From Methylobacterium persicinum (GTDB lineage Bacteria > Pseudomonadota > Alphaproteobacteria > Rhizobiales > Beijerinckiaceae): a stretch of 64,000 nt of DNA. The translations under genes and the position numbers were made by a program. Positions 1 to 7,865 of the stretch are shown one piece after another. The stretch's first letter is position 1. Every line of letters starts with the position of its first letter. The notes beneath the pieces were generated by a model. That model saw nothing but the letters and a program-made list of their open reading frames with translations, did not search any database and was not told the origin of the DNA. The DNA lies in the NCBI RefSeq assembly GCF_022179525.1, contig NZ_BPQX01000033.1, forward strand, positions 62,001 through 126,000, read 5' to 3'.

Positions 1-1
1 G

Positions 2-787
2 AAGCCGATGGCGGTCTCATCCCCGGAATGCCGGGAGATGATCGACGCCTGCGCCAAGGCGAACGTGAAGCTGATGATCGCCTATCGCTGCCAGTACGAG
101 CCCTTCAATCGGGCGCTGACCCGGGCCGTGCGCGGGGGCAGCCTCGGCAAGGCGCGCTTCATCCAGGCCTTCAACGGGCAGACGACAGGCCTGCCGGAAC
201 AGTGGCGCCTTAAGAAGGCCCTATCGGGCGGCGGTTCTCTCCCCGACATCGGGCTCTATTGCCTGAATGGCACGAGGGCGCTTTTAGGCGAGGAGCCGGA
301 GTCGGTGCAGGCAGTGACCTACTCCCCACCGGACGATCCAAAATTCAAGGAAGTGGAAGAGAGCATCGTCTTCACCCTGCGCTTCCCGTCCGGTGTCGTG
401 GCGCAGTGCACGGCGAGCTACGGCGTCCACGAATCGCGCGGCCTCGCGGTGCATACGGCGGCAGGCGCCTTCGACCTGCAGAACGCGTTCGCCTATCGCG
501 GCCAGCGGCTCTTCGTCGGGCATGCCGAGGGCAAGGCCGAGGCCCGGGACGAGAAGCTCCTGACGCCGAAGAATCAGTTCGCCCTGGAAATGGACCACTT
601 CTCCCGGTGCATCCAAGAGAACATCCGGCCCCACACGCCGGGCGAGGAGGGCCTTCAGGACCAGATCCTCATGGAAGCGATCTATGAATCGGCCCGTACC
701 GGCATGCCGGTGAAGACCGGCCCCCTCCCCGGCGCATCGAGCGGCCTCGATGCGACTCGCGGACCGGAGCCGGAGGAGGTGGCCTAG
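2..787 (+). CDS. Gfo/Idh/MocA-family oxidoreductase, C-terminal part (5' truncated by window edge)
   Basis: The reading frame is open from base 2, and its first residues are K-P-M. This matches the E-K-P motif near the end of the NAD(P)-binding Rossmann domain of the Gfo/Idh/MocA family, so the first 90-100 residues lie outside the window and the ATG at base 8 is internal. The remaining 261 residues form the C-terminal substrate domain. The Y-R-x-x-Y-E-P-x-N segment points to the glucose-fructose oxidoreductase-like branch. Members oxidise or reduce sugars and cyclitols with NAD(P); the substrate here cannot be read. The gene converges on flgH, with a palindromic repeat in the spacer. Family sure, substrate unknown. 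Confidence 0.88.
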   Translation, partial: KPMAVSSPECREMIDACAKANVKLMIAYRCQYEPFNRALTRAVRGGSLGKARFIQAFNGQTTGLPEQWRLKKALSGGGSLPDIGLYCLNGTRALLGEEPESVQAVTYSPPDDPKFKEVEESIVFTLRFPSGVVAQCTASYGVHESRGLAVHTAAGAFDLQNAFAYRGQRLFVGHAEGKAEARDEKLLTPKNQFALEMDHFSRCIQENIRPHTPGEEGLQDQILMEAIYESARTGMPVKTGPLPGASSGLDATRGPEPEEVA

Positions 788-801
788 ACCGCCTCCGCCG
801 T

Positions 802-895
802 TCTCGCGAGCGAAGCGACGCCATCCAGGGATCTGCCGCCACAACCGGGCACATACCGCTGCCCTGGATTGCTTCGCTGTCGCTCGCAGGGACGA
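802..895. repeat. Intergenic palindromic repeat, copy 1
   Basis: The left arm (gcgagcgaagcg...ccatccaggg) and the right arm (ccctggattgcttcgct) are largely reverse complements of each other around a central loop. The same arms recur near 17266, 19240, 42398 and 51271. The copy lies between two convergent genes, which suggests a bidirectional 3'-end or terminator-like role. Confidence 0.75.
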
Positions 896-923
896 CCGTG
901 TCGGCAGCGATCCAGGACCGTCA

Positions 924-1664
924 TCAGAACGGCAGCAGAATATCCACCAGCTGCTGGCCGTAACGCGGCTGCTGAACGTCGGTGATCTGGCCCCGGCCGC
1001 CATAGGCGATGCGGGCTTGGGCGATCTTGGTGGAGTCGATCGTGTTGTCGGCCGCGATATCCTCGGGCCGCACCACGCCGGCTACGACGAGTTCACGAAC
1101 CTCGAAGTTGATCCGGATCTCCTGCTTGCCCTCGACCACGAGGTTGCCGTTGGGCAACACCTGCGTGACCACCGCCGCGATGTTGGTCGTCACCGTTTCG
1201 GCGCGCTGGACTGAGCCGAGGCCGTCGTTCGAGGTCGCGGAGGTGGCATTCAGCAGAGCAGTGCCGCCGACGCCGAAGGCCTTGCCGGCGGTGCTGTTCT
1301 CGAGCCCCGCAGCGTTCGGCAGGCCGAAGCTTTCGGTGTTGGCCCGGGTGCGCTTCGTCTCGTTACTGATGTTCGCCTGATCCGTGACGGCGACGTTGAC
1401 GGTCAGGAGGTCGCCGACCTTGGCCGCGCGCTGGTCCTTGAAGAAGGCCCGCGAGCCGGTCCGCCAGAGGGAGTTCGGGGCATAGGACACCGGCTGCACG
1501 TCCGGCATCGGCATCCGTACCGGCTTGTAGCCAGGCTGCGCCGTCGGGTCCTGGATCTCCGAGAGGGCCGGCGTCGCGCCGATATTGGCCAGGCGGTCGG
1601 CCGTGTTGCAGGCGCCGAGCGCGAGGGGTAGGGCGGCCACGGTAAGGCGGGCGATCAGGCGCAT
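924..1664 (-). CDS. flgH: Flagellar L-ring lipoprotein FlgH
   Basis: FlgH forms the outer-membrane L ring through which the flagellar rod passes. The protein has 246 residues, close to the usual length. It opens with a lipoprotein signal peptide ending L-A-L-G-A-C, which predicts lipidation at Cys19. Middle and C-terminal segments (SLWRTGSRAFFKDQRA, GDLLTVNV, VVRPEDI, RIAYGGRG) are FlgH hallmarks. I chose the ATG at 1664 over one ten codons upstream because the signal peptide starts there and a GAGG-type ribosome site precedes it. It is the last gene of the flgF-flgG-flgA-flgH run, 35 bp after flgA. Confidence 0.95.
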   Translation of the reverse strand: MRLIARLTVAALPLALGACNTADRLANIGATPALSEIQDPTAQPGYKPVRMPMPDVQPVSYAPNSLWRTGSRAFFKDQRAAKVGDLLTVNVAVTDQANISNETKRTRANTESFGLPNAAGLENSTAGKAFGVGGTALLNATSATSNDGLGSVQRAETVTTNIAAVVTQVLPNGNLVVEGKQEIRINFEVRELVVAGVVRPEDIAADNTIDSTKIAQARIAYGGRGQITDVQQPRYGQQLVDILLPF

Positions 1665-1699
1665 CGGCTCGGATCCTCGACGCAAGACAATCACGGGGG

Positions 1700-2827
1700 T
1701 CAGCGCAGGGCCGACGTGTCGGCGTTGGCCTGAAGCTGCGGTCCGCCCGTCGGGCCGACAGAGACGCGGCCGGGGCCGACGACGGTGGCCTGCAGGACCT
1801 TCTTCGACGCCACGTTGACGACGTTAACGACGGCCCCCATCCGGCCGCTGTCGTTGGCGAGGCCCCGCATGGACAGGCTGATGCCGGGGATCGTGTAGAC
1901 GATGGTCACGGTCTCGCCGCGGGCGACGAGATCCGGCGGGGCCGTGTCGCCTTCGCGCAGCACCGATCCCGCCGTCAGGTTGTGCTGAGCGACCTCACCC
2001 AACACCGCGGTGATGCTGGCCTGCGCATCGGTGGCGAGGCTCTCGCGGGGGCGGCGTTCAAGGGTGATGTCACCCTCGCGGACCGGTTCGCCGCGGTTGA
2101 GGCTGCGCGAGAGCACGGCCACTTCCCGCATCTCTACTACGACGCCCGAGACTCGCAGGGAGGCCTGCCGGTCGCCGAGGCTGATCAGCGCCGACACCCG
2201 GTGGGAACGCGGATCGTAGACCATGTCGATGGCACTGGCCTGACCAGCGAGATCGACCGGCGCCAGCATCATCGGTGCTTCGCCGTCGAGGCGGATCATC
2301 GACAGATTCGTATCGAGGCCGAAGCCGGTCTCGAGGCCGCGCTTGAGCGCCGCCTCGATCTCGTTGGTCCCGACCCGCCGGGCGGCGCGCTGGACGGCGA
2401 CCTGGATCCGCCCGCCGGTCTCGATGGAGGCGAGCCCCAGGGCGGCGGCGGCCTCGGCAATCCGGCGAGACTGGATCGTCCCGGTGGCGCCGAGGGCCGG
2501 TGCCCGGAACAGCGGACGGTCCGCCAGGGAAGAGGGGACGTTTTCCACGAGATCGCCGAGGGTGAGCACATCGTGGCGCGCGGTGACATCACCCCGCAGC
2601 CGCGGCGGGGCGGTCTCGGCCATCGCGGGCACGGCGACGGCGCCGAGGATCACGAAGGCGAACAGGGCGAGCGCCGCGCGTAGGAGCATCCCATGCGACG
2701 GCAGGGGAGCCCGCCGATGGCGCGGTTGCACGATGGGGCTGAGGGCCATCTCGGCGGCCTGCCCCCGGTCGGAGAAGAAATCGAAGACGGTGCGATCGGT
2801 CATGTCTGAGAATCCCGTGCCGGCCAT
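1700..2827 (-). CDS. flgA: Flagellar P-ring assembly chaperone FlgA
   Basis: FlgA is the periplasmic chaperone for assembly of the FlgI P ring. The C-terminal half has the SAF-like fold signature, with the family's G-x-T-V-x-I-V-Y and V-N-V-x-S-x-K blocks. The ATG overlaps the flgG stop as ATGA, indicating translational coupling. This start puts 46 mostly polar residues before the obvious signal peptide (MLLRAALALFAF...). The alternative ATG at 2689 would begin exactly at that peptide but has no visible ribosome site. Identity is firm; the true start is open. Confidence 0.92.
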   Translation of the reverse strand: MAGTGFSDMTDRTVFDFFSDRGQAAEMALSPIVQPRHRRAPLPSHGMLLRAALALFAFVILGAVAVPAMAETAPPRLRGDVTARHDVLTLGDLVENVPSSLADRPLFRAPALGATGTIQSRRIAEAAAALGLASIETGGRIQVAVQRAARRVGTNEIEAALKRGLETGFGLDTNLSMIRLDGEAPMMLAPVDLAGQASAIDMVYDPRSHRVSALISLGDRQASLRVSGVVVEMREVAVLSRSLNRGEPVREGDITLERRPRESLATDAQASITAVLGEVAQHNLTAGSVLREGDTAPPDLVARGETVTIVYTIPGISLSMRGLANDSGRMGAVVNVVNVASKKVLQATVVGPGRVSVGPTGGPQLQANADTSALR

Positions 2828-3618
2828 CAGCCGCGGAACATCTGGGACGTGGTGGAGAGCATCTGATCGGCAGCGGTCACGACCTTCGAGTTCATCTCGT
2901 AGGCGCGCTGGGCCGCGATCAGGGAAGAGATCTCTGTGACGGCGTTGACGTTGGCTTCTTCCAGATAGCTCTGCTGGAGGTTGCCCATGCCGTCGGTGCC
3001 GGGGAGCGTGGTGATCGCCGGGCCGGAGGCTGCGGTCTCGACGAACAGGTTGTCGCCGATGGATTCCAGGCCGACCTTATTGACGAAACGCGAGAGCTGG
3101 AACTGCCCGAGGTTCTGCGGCGCGGTCTGCCCTGGGATCGTCGCCTGCACGGCGCCCGTGGCGCTGATCGTCACCGACGTCGCCGTGTTGGGCACGGTAA
3201 CCGCCGGCTCCACGAGGTAGCCGTCCCGGGTCACGAGCTGGCCCGACGCCGAGAGGTCGAAGGACCCGTCACGGGTGTAGGCGGTGCGGCCGTCCGGCAG
3301 ATTGATGCGGAAGAAGCCCTCGCCGCGGATGGCGACGTCGTAGTCCTTTTCCGTCGAGGTCAATGTGCCCTGCGACATGACGCGGGCCGTCGACGTGGTC
3401 TTCACGCCCGAGCCGAGGGCGAGGCCGGCGGGAAGCTGGGTGTTCTGCTCAGAGGTGGAGGAGCCCGCCCGGCGCAGGTTCTGATAAAGCAGATCCTGGA
3501 AGTGCACCTGCTGGCGCTTGTAGCCGGTGGTGCGAAGGTTCGCGATGTTGTTGGAGATGACCTGGACGTTCAGTTCCTGGGCCGCCATTCCCGTGGCGGC
3601 AGAGTAAAGCGCACGCAT
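2827..3618 (-). CDS. flgG: Flagellar distal rod protein FlgG
   Basis: FlgG builds the distal rod of the flagellar basal body and is exported by the flagellar type III system. The 263-residue length is typical. The N terminus carries the rod/hook motif S-N-N-I-A-N with T-T-G-Y-K, the centre has D-G-x-x-A-Y-T-R-D-G-S-F, and the C terminus has the coiled-coil segment (ISSLIAAQRAYEMNSKV) shared by axial proteins. It follows flgF by 11 bp and overlaps flgA by 4 bp. Confidence 0.97.
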   Translation of the reverse strand: MRALYSAATGMAAQELNVQVISNNIANLRTTGYKRQQVHFQDLLYQNLRRAGSSTSEQNTQLPAGLALGSGVKTTSTARVMSQGTLTSTEKDYDVAIRGEGFFRINLPDGRTAYTRDGSFDLSASGQLVTRDGYLVEPAVTVPNTATSVTISATGAVQATIPGQTAPQNLGQFQLSRFVNKVGLESIGDNLFVETAASGPAITTLPGTDGMGNLQQSYLEEANVNAVTEISSLIAAQRAYEMNSKVVTAADQMLSTTSQMFRG

Positions 3619-3629
3619 CGGACGCCTCC

Positions 3630-4370
3630 TCAGGCCACGTTGGCGAGTTTGGAGATGGCCGTGCCGCGAAGCTCGTCCATCCGTGAGATCATGCTGGTGA
3701 CCATGGCGTAGGACCGGTTCACGTCCATCAGCCGGGTCATCTCAAGGACGGGGCTGACATTGGAACGCTCGAGGGCGCCGGCTTCGAGGCGGCCGTCCAG
3801 ACCCGCCGGCCGTGCCGGGGCCGTGGACGAGTAGAGGTTGCCGCCGTCGTTCACGAGCGCCCCGGGATTGGCGAAGGTCACGAGCTTGATCCGCCCGCGG
3901 ATGCCCAGATTCGTGGAGACGGTGCCGTCCGGCCCGATGGAGAGGCCGGTCTCCTGCGGGTTGACGGTGATCGGCCCGCCGTCCCCCGCCACGGGGTAGC
4001 CGTCGCTGGTCACGAGCTGGCCCTGAGCATTGAGGGAGAAGGCGCCGTTGCGGGTGTAGCGCTCGCCCGCCGGGCCCTGCACCGCGATGAAGGCGGGCCC
4101 CTTCACGGCGACGTCGAGGGGGTTGCCGGTCTGCTCGATCGGCCCCTGGCCCAGATCGAGGGTGGTACCCTGGTCGATGACATAGGAGAGGCGGCGGTCC
4201 GGCCGCGAGAAGCTGTCGGCGCTCGCCACCGGCATCAGGTATTCCTGAAAGCGGCTGGCCCGGCCCTTGAAGCCGTTGGTCGAGATGTTCGCCATGTTGT
4301 TGGCGATCACGTCGAGCTCGCGCTGGAGGGCGACTTGGCTCGACACGCCGACGAAGAGGGCATTCTGCAT
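3630..4370 (-). CDS. flgF: Flagellar proximal rod protein FlgF
   Basis: FlgF forms part of the proximal rod. The 246 residues show the axial-family N terminus (ANNMANISTNGFKG), a central R-Y-T-R-N-G-A-F block, and a C-terminal helix (LMDVNRSYAMVTSMI). An upstream in-frame ATG at 4478 would add 36 residues. I reject it because family members start at MQNAL/MENAL-like sequences and because a sigma-54-like promoter lies between the two ATGs. First gene of the four-gene rod/ring operon. Confidence 0.95.
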   Translation of the reverse strand: MQNALFVGVSSQVALQRELDVIANNMANISTNGFKGRASRFQEYLMPVASADSFSRPDRRLSYVIDQGTTLDLGQGPIEQTGNPLDVAVKGPAFIAVQGPAGERYTRNGAFSLNAQGQLVTSDGYPVAGDGGPITVNPQETGLSIGPDGTVSTNLGIRGRIKLVTFANPGALVNDGGNLYSSTAPARPAGLDGRLEAGALERSNVSPVLEMTRLMDVNRSYAMVTSMISRMDELRGTAISKLANVA

Positions 4371-4408
4371 CGTGAACTCTGGTGCCCACGACCGTTCGGG
4401 GCAGGTTC

Positions 4409-4478
4409 TGTTCAGCATCCGCCGTGCCAGAGGGCGAAAATTCGTTTTTACCAAGCGCAACAAGCATTTGTTCAGCAT
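4409..4478. repeat. Pair of 10-bp direct repeats in flgF-fliL spacer
   Basis: TGTTCAGCAT occurs at 4409-4418 and again at 4469-4478, exactly 60 bp apart. The first copy overlaps the -12 region of the putative sigma-54 promoter, so the pair could be activator-binding sites (a FlbD-like site is one possibility) or the remains of a small duplication. Confidence 0.45.
4414..4430 (-). promoter_or_regulatory. Sigma-54-type -24/-12 promoter element upstream of flgF
   Basis: On the minus strand the sequence reads CTGGCACGgcggATGCT. It matches the RpoN consensus YTGGCACG-N4-TTGCW except for one T-to-A change, and it has the required GG-N10-GC spacing. Transcription would start near 4403, leaving a leader of about 33 nt before the flgF ATG. 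Rod and hook operons in Caulobacter are sigma-54 dependent, so the placement makes sense. Strong pattern match, not proof. Confidence 0.62.
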
Positions 4479-4544
4479 ACGAGCATGCCGGGGCGGTGGC
4501 TGGACCGACCCTGCGGCAAACCCGGCCCGGCAGAAATTGCCGCC

Positions 4545-4559
4545 TTAACGGCGCGTTAA
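4545..4559 (+). promoter_or_regulatory. CtrA-binding box TTAA-N7-TTAA upstream of fliL
   Basis: The sequence TTAACGGCGCGTTAA is a perfect match to the CtrA consensus TTAA-N7-TTAA, and it is followed by C as in the extended form. It lies 60 bp before the fliL start codon. In Caulobacter the fliLM operon is a CtrA-controlled class II flagellar operon, so site and target agree. Binding itself is inferred. Confidence 0.7.
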
Positions 4560-4619
4560 CCGTCCCTGCCGATAGCTGGGCGGAGCAATCCGCAACCCAG
4601 CTTCGCGAGTGACGGCCCC

Positions 4620-5186
4620 ATGGCCAAGAAGCCCAAGAAGGCGACCGCCGAACAGGGCGAGGGGGGCGCCGAGGCCCCGAAGAGCAAAAAGAAGCTCATC
4701 ATGATCGCCGCCGCCGCGGTGATCCTCGTGGTCGGCGGCGGCGCGGGCTTCTTTCTGATGAAGGGCGGCCACGGCGACGACAGCAAGGCCGAGGGCGGCG
4801 AAGTCGCGGCGGAAGGCTCGGCCCATGGCGGGGGCGGTCATGGCGGGGGCAAGGGCGGTGCCGAGGGCAAGAAGCAGGTCGCCTTCGTCGAACTCCGCGA
4901 GATGATCATCACCCTCAGCCCCGACCCCGGGCAGGACAAGGGCAAGTTCGCCAAGATCCGCGTCGCCCTGGAGTTGAAGGATCCGAAAGCGGAGGAGGAA
5001 GTGAAGCCCCTCGCCCCGCGGATCGAGGACGCGTTCCAGGTCTACCTGCGGGAGGTGCGCTCCAGCGACCTGTCCGGTTCCGCCGGGATCTACCGCCTGC
5101 GCGAGGAGCTGCTGAAGCGCGTCAACGTGGCGGTGTACCCGGCCAAGGTCGATGCGGTGCTGTTCAAGGATCTGATCATCCAGTGA
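4620..5186 (+). CDS. fliL: Flagellar basal-body-associated protein FliL
   Basis: FliL is an inner-membrane protein that encircles the stator and supports torque under load. The 188-residue protein has a lysine-rich cytoplasmic N terminus, one membrane helix at about 26-47, a Gly/His-rich linker (about 48-85), and a periplasmic FliL domain ending in the typical K-D-L-I-I-Q. The Gly/His linker is longer than in enteric FliL, and such linkers are common in alphaproteobacteria. First gene of the plus-strand flagellar run, downstream of the CtrA box. Confidence 0.93.
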   Translation: MAKKPKKATAEQGEGGAEAPKSKKKLIMIAAAAVILVVGGGAGFFLMKGGHGDDSKAEGGEVAAEGSAHGGGGHGGGKGGAEGKKQVAFVELREMIITLSPDPGQDKGKFAKIRVALELKDPKAEEEVKPLAPRIEDAFQVYLREVRSSDLSGSAGIYRLREELLKRVNVAVYPAKVDAVLFKDLIIQ

Positions 5187-5193
5187 GGCGGTG

Positions 5194-6408
5194 ATGGAAC
5201 CGGAAGATCAGGTCTCGGATGACGACTGGTCGGCCGCCCTGATGGAGCAGGGCGGTGAGGGGGGAGATTCGACCCTCGCCGAGGAATGGGGCGCGGCCCT
5301 CGCCGAACAGGGCACCACCCGCAACGCCAGCGACGTCGCCGCCGAATGGGCGACGATGATCGAGGACGGGGAGAGCGACAACCTCCCCGAACTCGCGGGC
5401 AACGACCGCATCCTCAACCAGGACGAAATCGACAGCGTCCTGGGCTTTTCCATGCGCGAGCTTTCGGCCTCGGGGGCCGGAGGCGTGCGCGCCATCGTCG
5501 ATTCGGGCGTCGTCCAGTACGAACGCCTGCCGATGCTGGAGATCGTCTTCGACCGGATGATCCGGTTGCTGTCGACCTCCCTGCGCAACCTCTTCCAGGA
5601 CAACGTCGAGGTTACCCTCGACAACATCACGTCCGTCCGCTTCGGCGATTACGTCAATGCGATCCCGCTGCCGACCCTGCTCGGGGTATTCAAGGCGGAC
5701 CCCTGGGAGAATTCCGGCCTCGTCACGGTCGATACCAACCTCGCCTACGCGACCTTCGATCTCCTGCTCGGCGGCAAGCGCGGTGGCCAATCGAGCCGCC
5801 TCGACGGGAGGCCGTTCACCGGCATCGAGATGACCCTGGTGCGCCGGCTGGTGGAGATCATTCTCGCGGACCTCCAGCTCTCGTTCCAGCCGCTCTCCCC
5901 GGTGAATTTCTTCATCGACCGAATCGAGACCAATCCGCGCTTCGCGACCATCACCCGGCCGGGCAACGCCGCCATCCTGATCGGCCTGCGCCTCGACGTC
6001 GACGGACGCGGCGGCGGGATGCAGATCCTCTTTCCGTACGCGACCCTGGAGCCGATCCGCGAGCTGCTCACCCAGAGCTTCATGGGCGAGAAGCTCGGCC
6101 GCGATCAGGTTTGGGAAGGGCACCTCGCCACCGAGATCTGGCAGGCCGACGTCACCATGCAGGCGGTGCTGCACGAGATGATGCTGCCCCTCAAGCGCGT
6201 CATGCGGCTGAAGGTCGGCGACACCCTGATGTTCGATGCCAAGCCGTCCGACCTCGTCACCGTGCGCTGCGGCGACTGGGCCCTGACCCAGGGGCGTATC
6301 GGCCGTGTCGATGGCAGTATCGCGGTGCAGGTGACGCGCCCCCTCCGGCGCTCCCGCACCACGCTCCAGGCCTACGAGGCCTCCATGAACAACCGCACGG
6401 ACGGGTAG
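5194..6408 (+). CDS. fliM: Flagellar motor switch protein FliM
   Basis: FliM is the C-ring switch subunit that binds CheY-P and sets rotation direction. The CheY-binding motif (N-Q-D-E-I-D-S-V-L-G-F) appears only after about 70 residues. The N-terminal extension holds three Trp-centred repeats (D-D-W-S-A-A-L-M-E-Q, E-E-W-G-A-A-L-A-E-Q, A-E-W-A-T-M-I-E-D). The FliM middle domain and a C-terminal SpoA domain follow. ATG at 5194 is preferred over GTG at 5191 because it sits better behind the GAGG site. The gene follows fliL by only a few bases. Confidence 0.95.
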   Translation: MEPEDQVSDDDWSAALMEQGGEGGDSTLAEEWGAALAEQGTTRNASDVAAEWATMIEDGESDNLPELAGNDRILNQDEIDSVLGFSMRELSASGAGGVRAIVDSGVVQYERLPMLEIVFDRMIRLLSTSLRNLFQDNVEVTLDNITSVRFGDYVNAIPLPTLLGVFKADPWENSGLVTVDTNLAYATFDLLLGGKRGGQSSRLDGRPFTGIEMTLVRRLVEIILADLQLSFQPLSPVNFFIDRIETNPRFATITRPGNAAILIGLRLDVDGRGGGMQILFPYATLEPIRELLTQSFMGEKLGRDQVWEGHLATEIWQADVTMQAVLHEMMLPLKRVMRLKVGDTLMFDAKPSDLVTVRCGDWALTQGRIGRVDGSIAVQVTRPLRRSRTTLQAYEASMNNRTDG

Positions 6409-6414
6409 GCCGGC

Positions 6415-6924
6415 ATGAGTCTCTTCGTCACCGTCGCCACCGACCTCCTCGTTGCCGTCCTGCTGGCGGCGACCATCGTCACGTCCCTGCGCCTGTCCAA
6501 GCGGATCGGCCAGCTCAAGGGCGACGAAGCCGCCCTGCGCTCCACCATCGGCGACCTGATGGTGGCCACCAACAATGCCGAGCGGGCGATCATCGGCCTG
6601 CGCAACGCCCTCGACGAATGCGACCGAAACCTCGCGGACAGGATCCAGTCTGCCCAGGCCTGTACCACCACCCTCGCCGGGGGCGTCGAGGCCGGGGAGG
6701 CCGTGCTGACGCGCATCGCCGCCATCGTCTCGGGCGCACGCAGCGCGGCGGTGGCCCCCCGCCCCGTGGAGGTGCGCTCCGAACCCCAGGCGGAAGCGCC
6801 TGAACGGCCTGCCCCGGTGGCGGCCAGTGAAGGGCCAAACGGCGAGAGGCTTGGCGCCGCCGCCGCCGCCGCCCTCGCCATGACCGAGCGCGCCCTCGCC
6901 CGCGTCCGGGCCCGTGCCGCGTGA
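6415..6924 (+). CDS. DUF6468 flagellar-cluster membrane protein
   Basis: This 169-residue protein has one N-terminal membrane segment (about 8-24), a predicted coiled-coil region through residue 110, and a Pro/Ala-rich tail. It resembles the DUF6468 proteins found between fliM and motE-like genes in alphaproteobacterial flagellar clusters. The function is unknown; position suggests a motor or export accessory role. Its TGA overlaps the ATG of the next gene, so the two are translationally coupled. Confidence 0.75.
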   Translation: MSLFVTVATDLLVAVLLAATIVTSLRLSKRIGQLKGDEAALRSTIGDLMVATNNAERAIIGLRNALDECDRNLADRIQSAQACTTTLAGGVEAGEAVLTRIAAIVSGARSAAVAPRPVEVRSEPQAEAPERPAPVAASEGPNGERLGAAAAAALAMTERALARVRARAA

Positions 6925-7808
6925 TGCGCCCGGATCAGCCCCCGGCGAAGAGCCCTACAGCCACACGCGTCGCCGCCCCTGGCGCGAAGGCGGCGCCGGC
7001 TTCGAAACAGGAGAAAGGCCCGGACAAGGCGCAAACCGCCCTGCGCCGCGCCCGTCTCAAGGCGGTGCGACCGTGGAAGCTGCGCCTGATCGATGCGGTC
7101 GCCCTGTCGGCGGCGGCGTTGCTGCTGCTCAAGGTACTGAGCCTTTCGCAAACGGGAGTGCCGTCCTCCGACCTGCCCTCATTCGCACGGGCGCTCGCCA
7201 AGGCGCGCACCGGTTACGAGTTTCCCGATCCCGAGACGACGGGTTCCATCGAACCGAAGGAGAACGGGGAGCCGAAGCCGGCGACCCCTCCGGACTCGAT
7301 GCCGCAAACGGCAGCCGCTCCGGACGCGCCCTCCCCGAGCGAGAAGGCCTTGCTCGAGAAACTCGGTGCCCGGCGCAACGACCTGAAGAAGCGGAACGAC
7401 GAACTCGACCTGCGCGAGAAGATGCTCGATGAGGCCGAGAAGAAGATCGAGACCGGGATTGGCGACCTGAAGAAGGCCGAAGACAAGGTCGACGCGGCGG
7501 CGAAGGCCAAGGACGAGGCCGAGAAGCAAGGCCTCAAGAGCATCGTCACCATGTACGAGACGATGAAGCCGAAAGACGCGGCCCGAGTCTTCGACCGCCT
7601 CGGCCATGACGTGCTCGTCCCCCTGGTCGTCGCCATGAACCCCCGCAAGATGGCCGAGATCCTGGCGGTGATGCAGCCGGAGGCGGCCGAGCGCCTGACT
7701 GTGGCCCTCGCCAACCGCGCCCGCGGCGGCCAAGCGCAGGCTCAGGCCGGCGCCCCATCACTTCCGCCGGGAGAACTGCCCGCCATCGATCCGGGGCCGC
7801 CGAAATAA
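6924..7808 (+). CDS. motE: MotE-family flagellar motility protein
   Basis: The protein has 294 residues: a basic, Ala/Pro-rich N terminus, one membrane helix at about 53-72, a low-complexity linker, a Lys/Glu-rich coiled coil (about 115-190), and an MgtE-N-like helical domain (Y-E-T-M-K-P-K-D-A-A-R-V-F, then L-A-V-M-Q-P-E-A-A-E-R-L). In Sinorhizobium, MotE is a periplasmic chaperone for MotC. The homology assignment is by domain pattern and location. ATG at 6924 forms TGATG with the upstream stop; the GTG one codon earlier is less likely. Confidence 0.78.
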   Translation: MRPDQPPAKSPTATRVAAPGAKAAPASKQEKGPDKAQTALRRARLKAVRPWKLRLIDAVALSAAALLLLKVLSLSQTGVPSSDLPSFARALAKARTGYEFPDPETTGSIEPKENGEPKPATPPDSMPQTAAAPDAPSPSEKALLEKLGARRNDLKKRNDELDLREKMLDEAEKKIETGIGDLKKAEDKVDAAAKAKDEAEKQGLKSIVTMYETMKPKDAARVFDRLGHDVLVPLVVAMNPRKMAEILAVMQPEAAERLTVALANRARGGQAQAQAGAPSLPPGELPAIDPGPPK

Positions 7809-7865
7809 AGGAGCGTCCCTCCCGATCCGTCAGTGCGTCGCGGAACTCGGGAACACGGTTGATAG

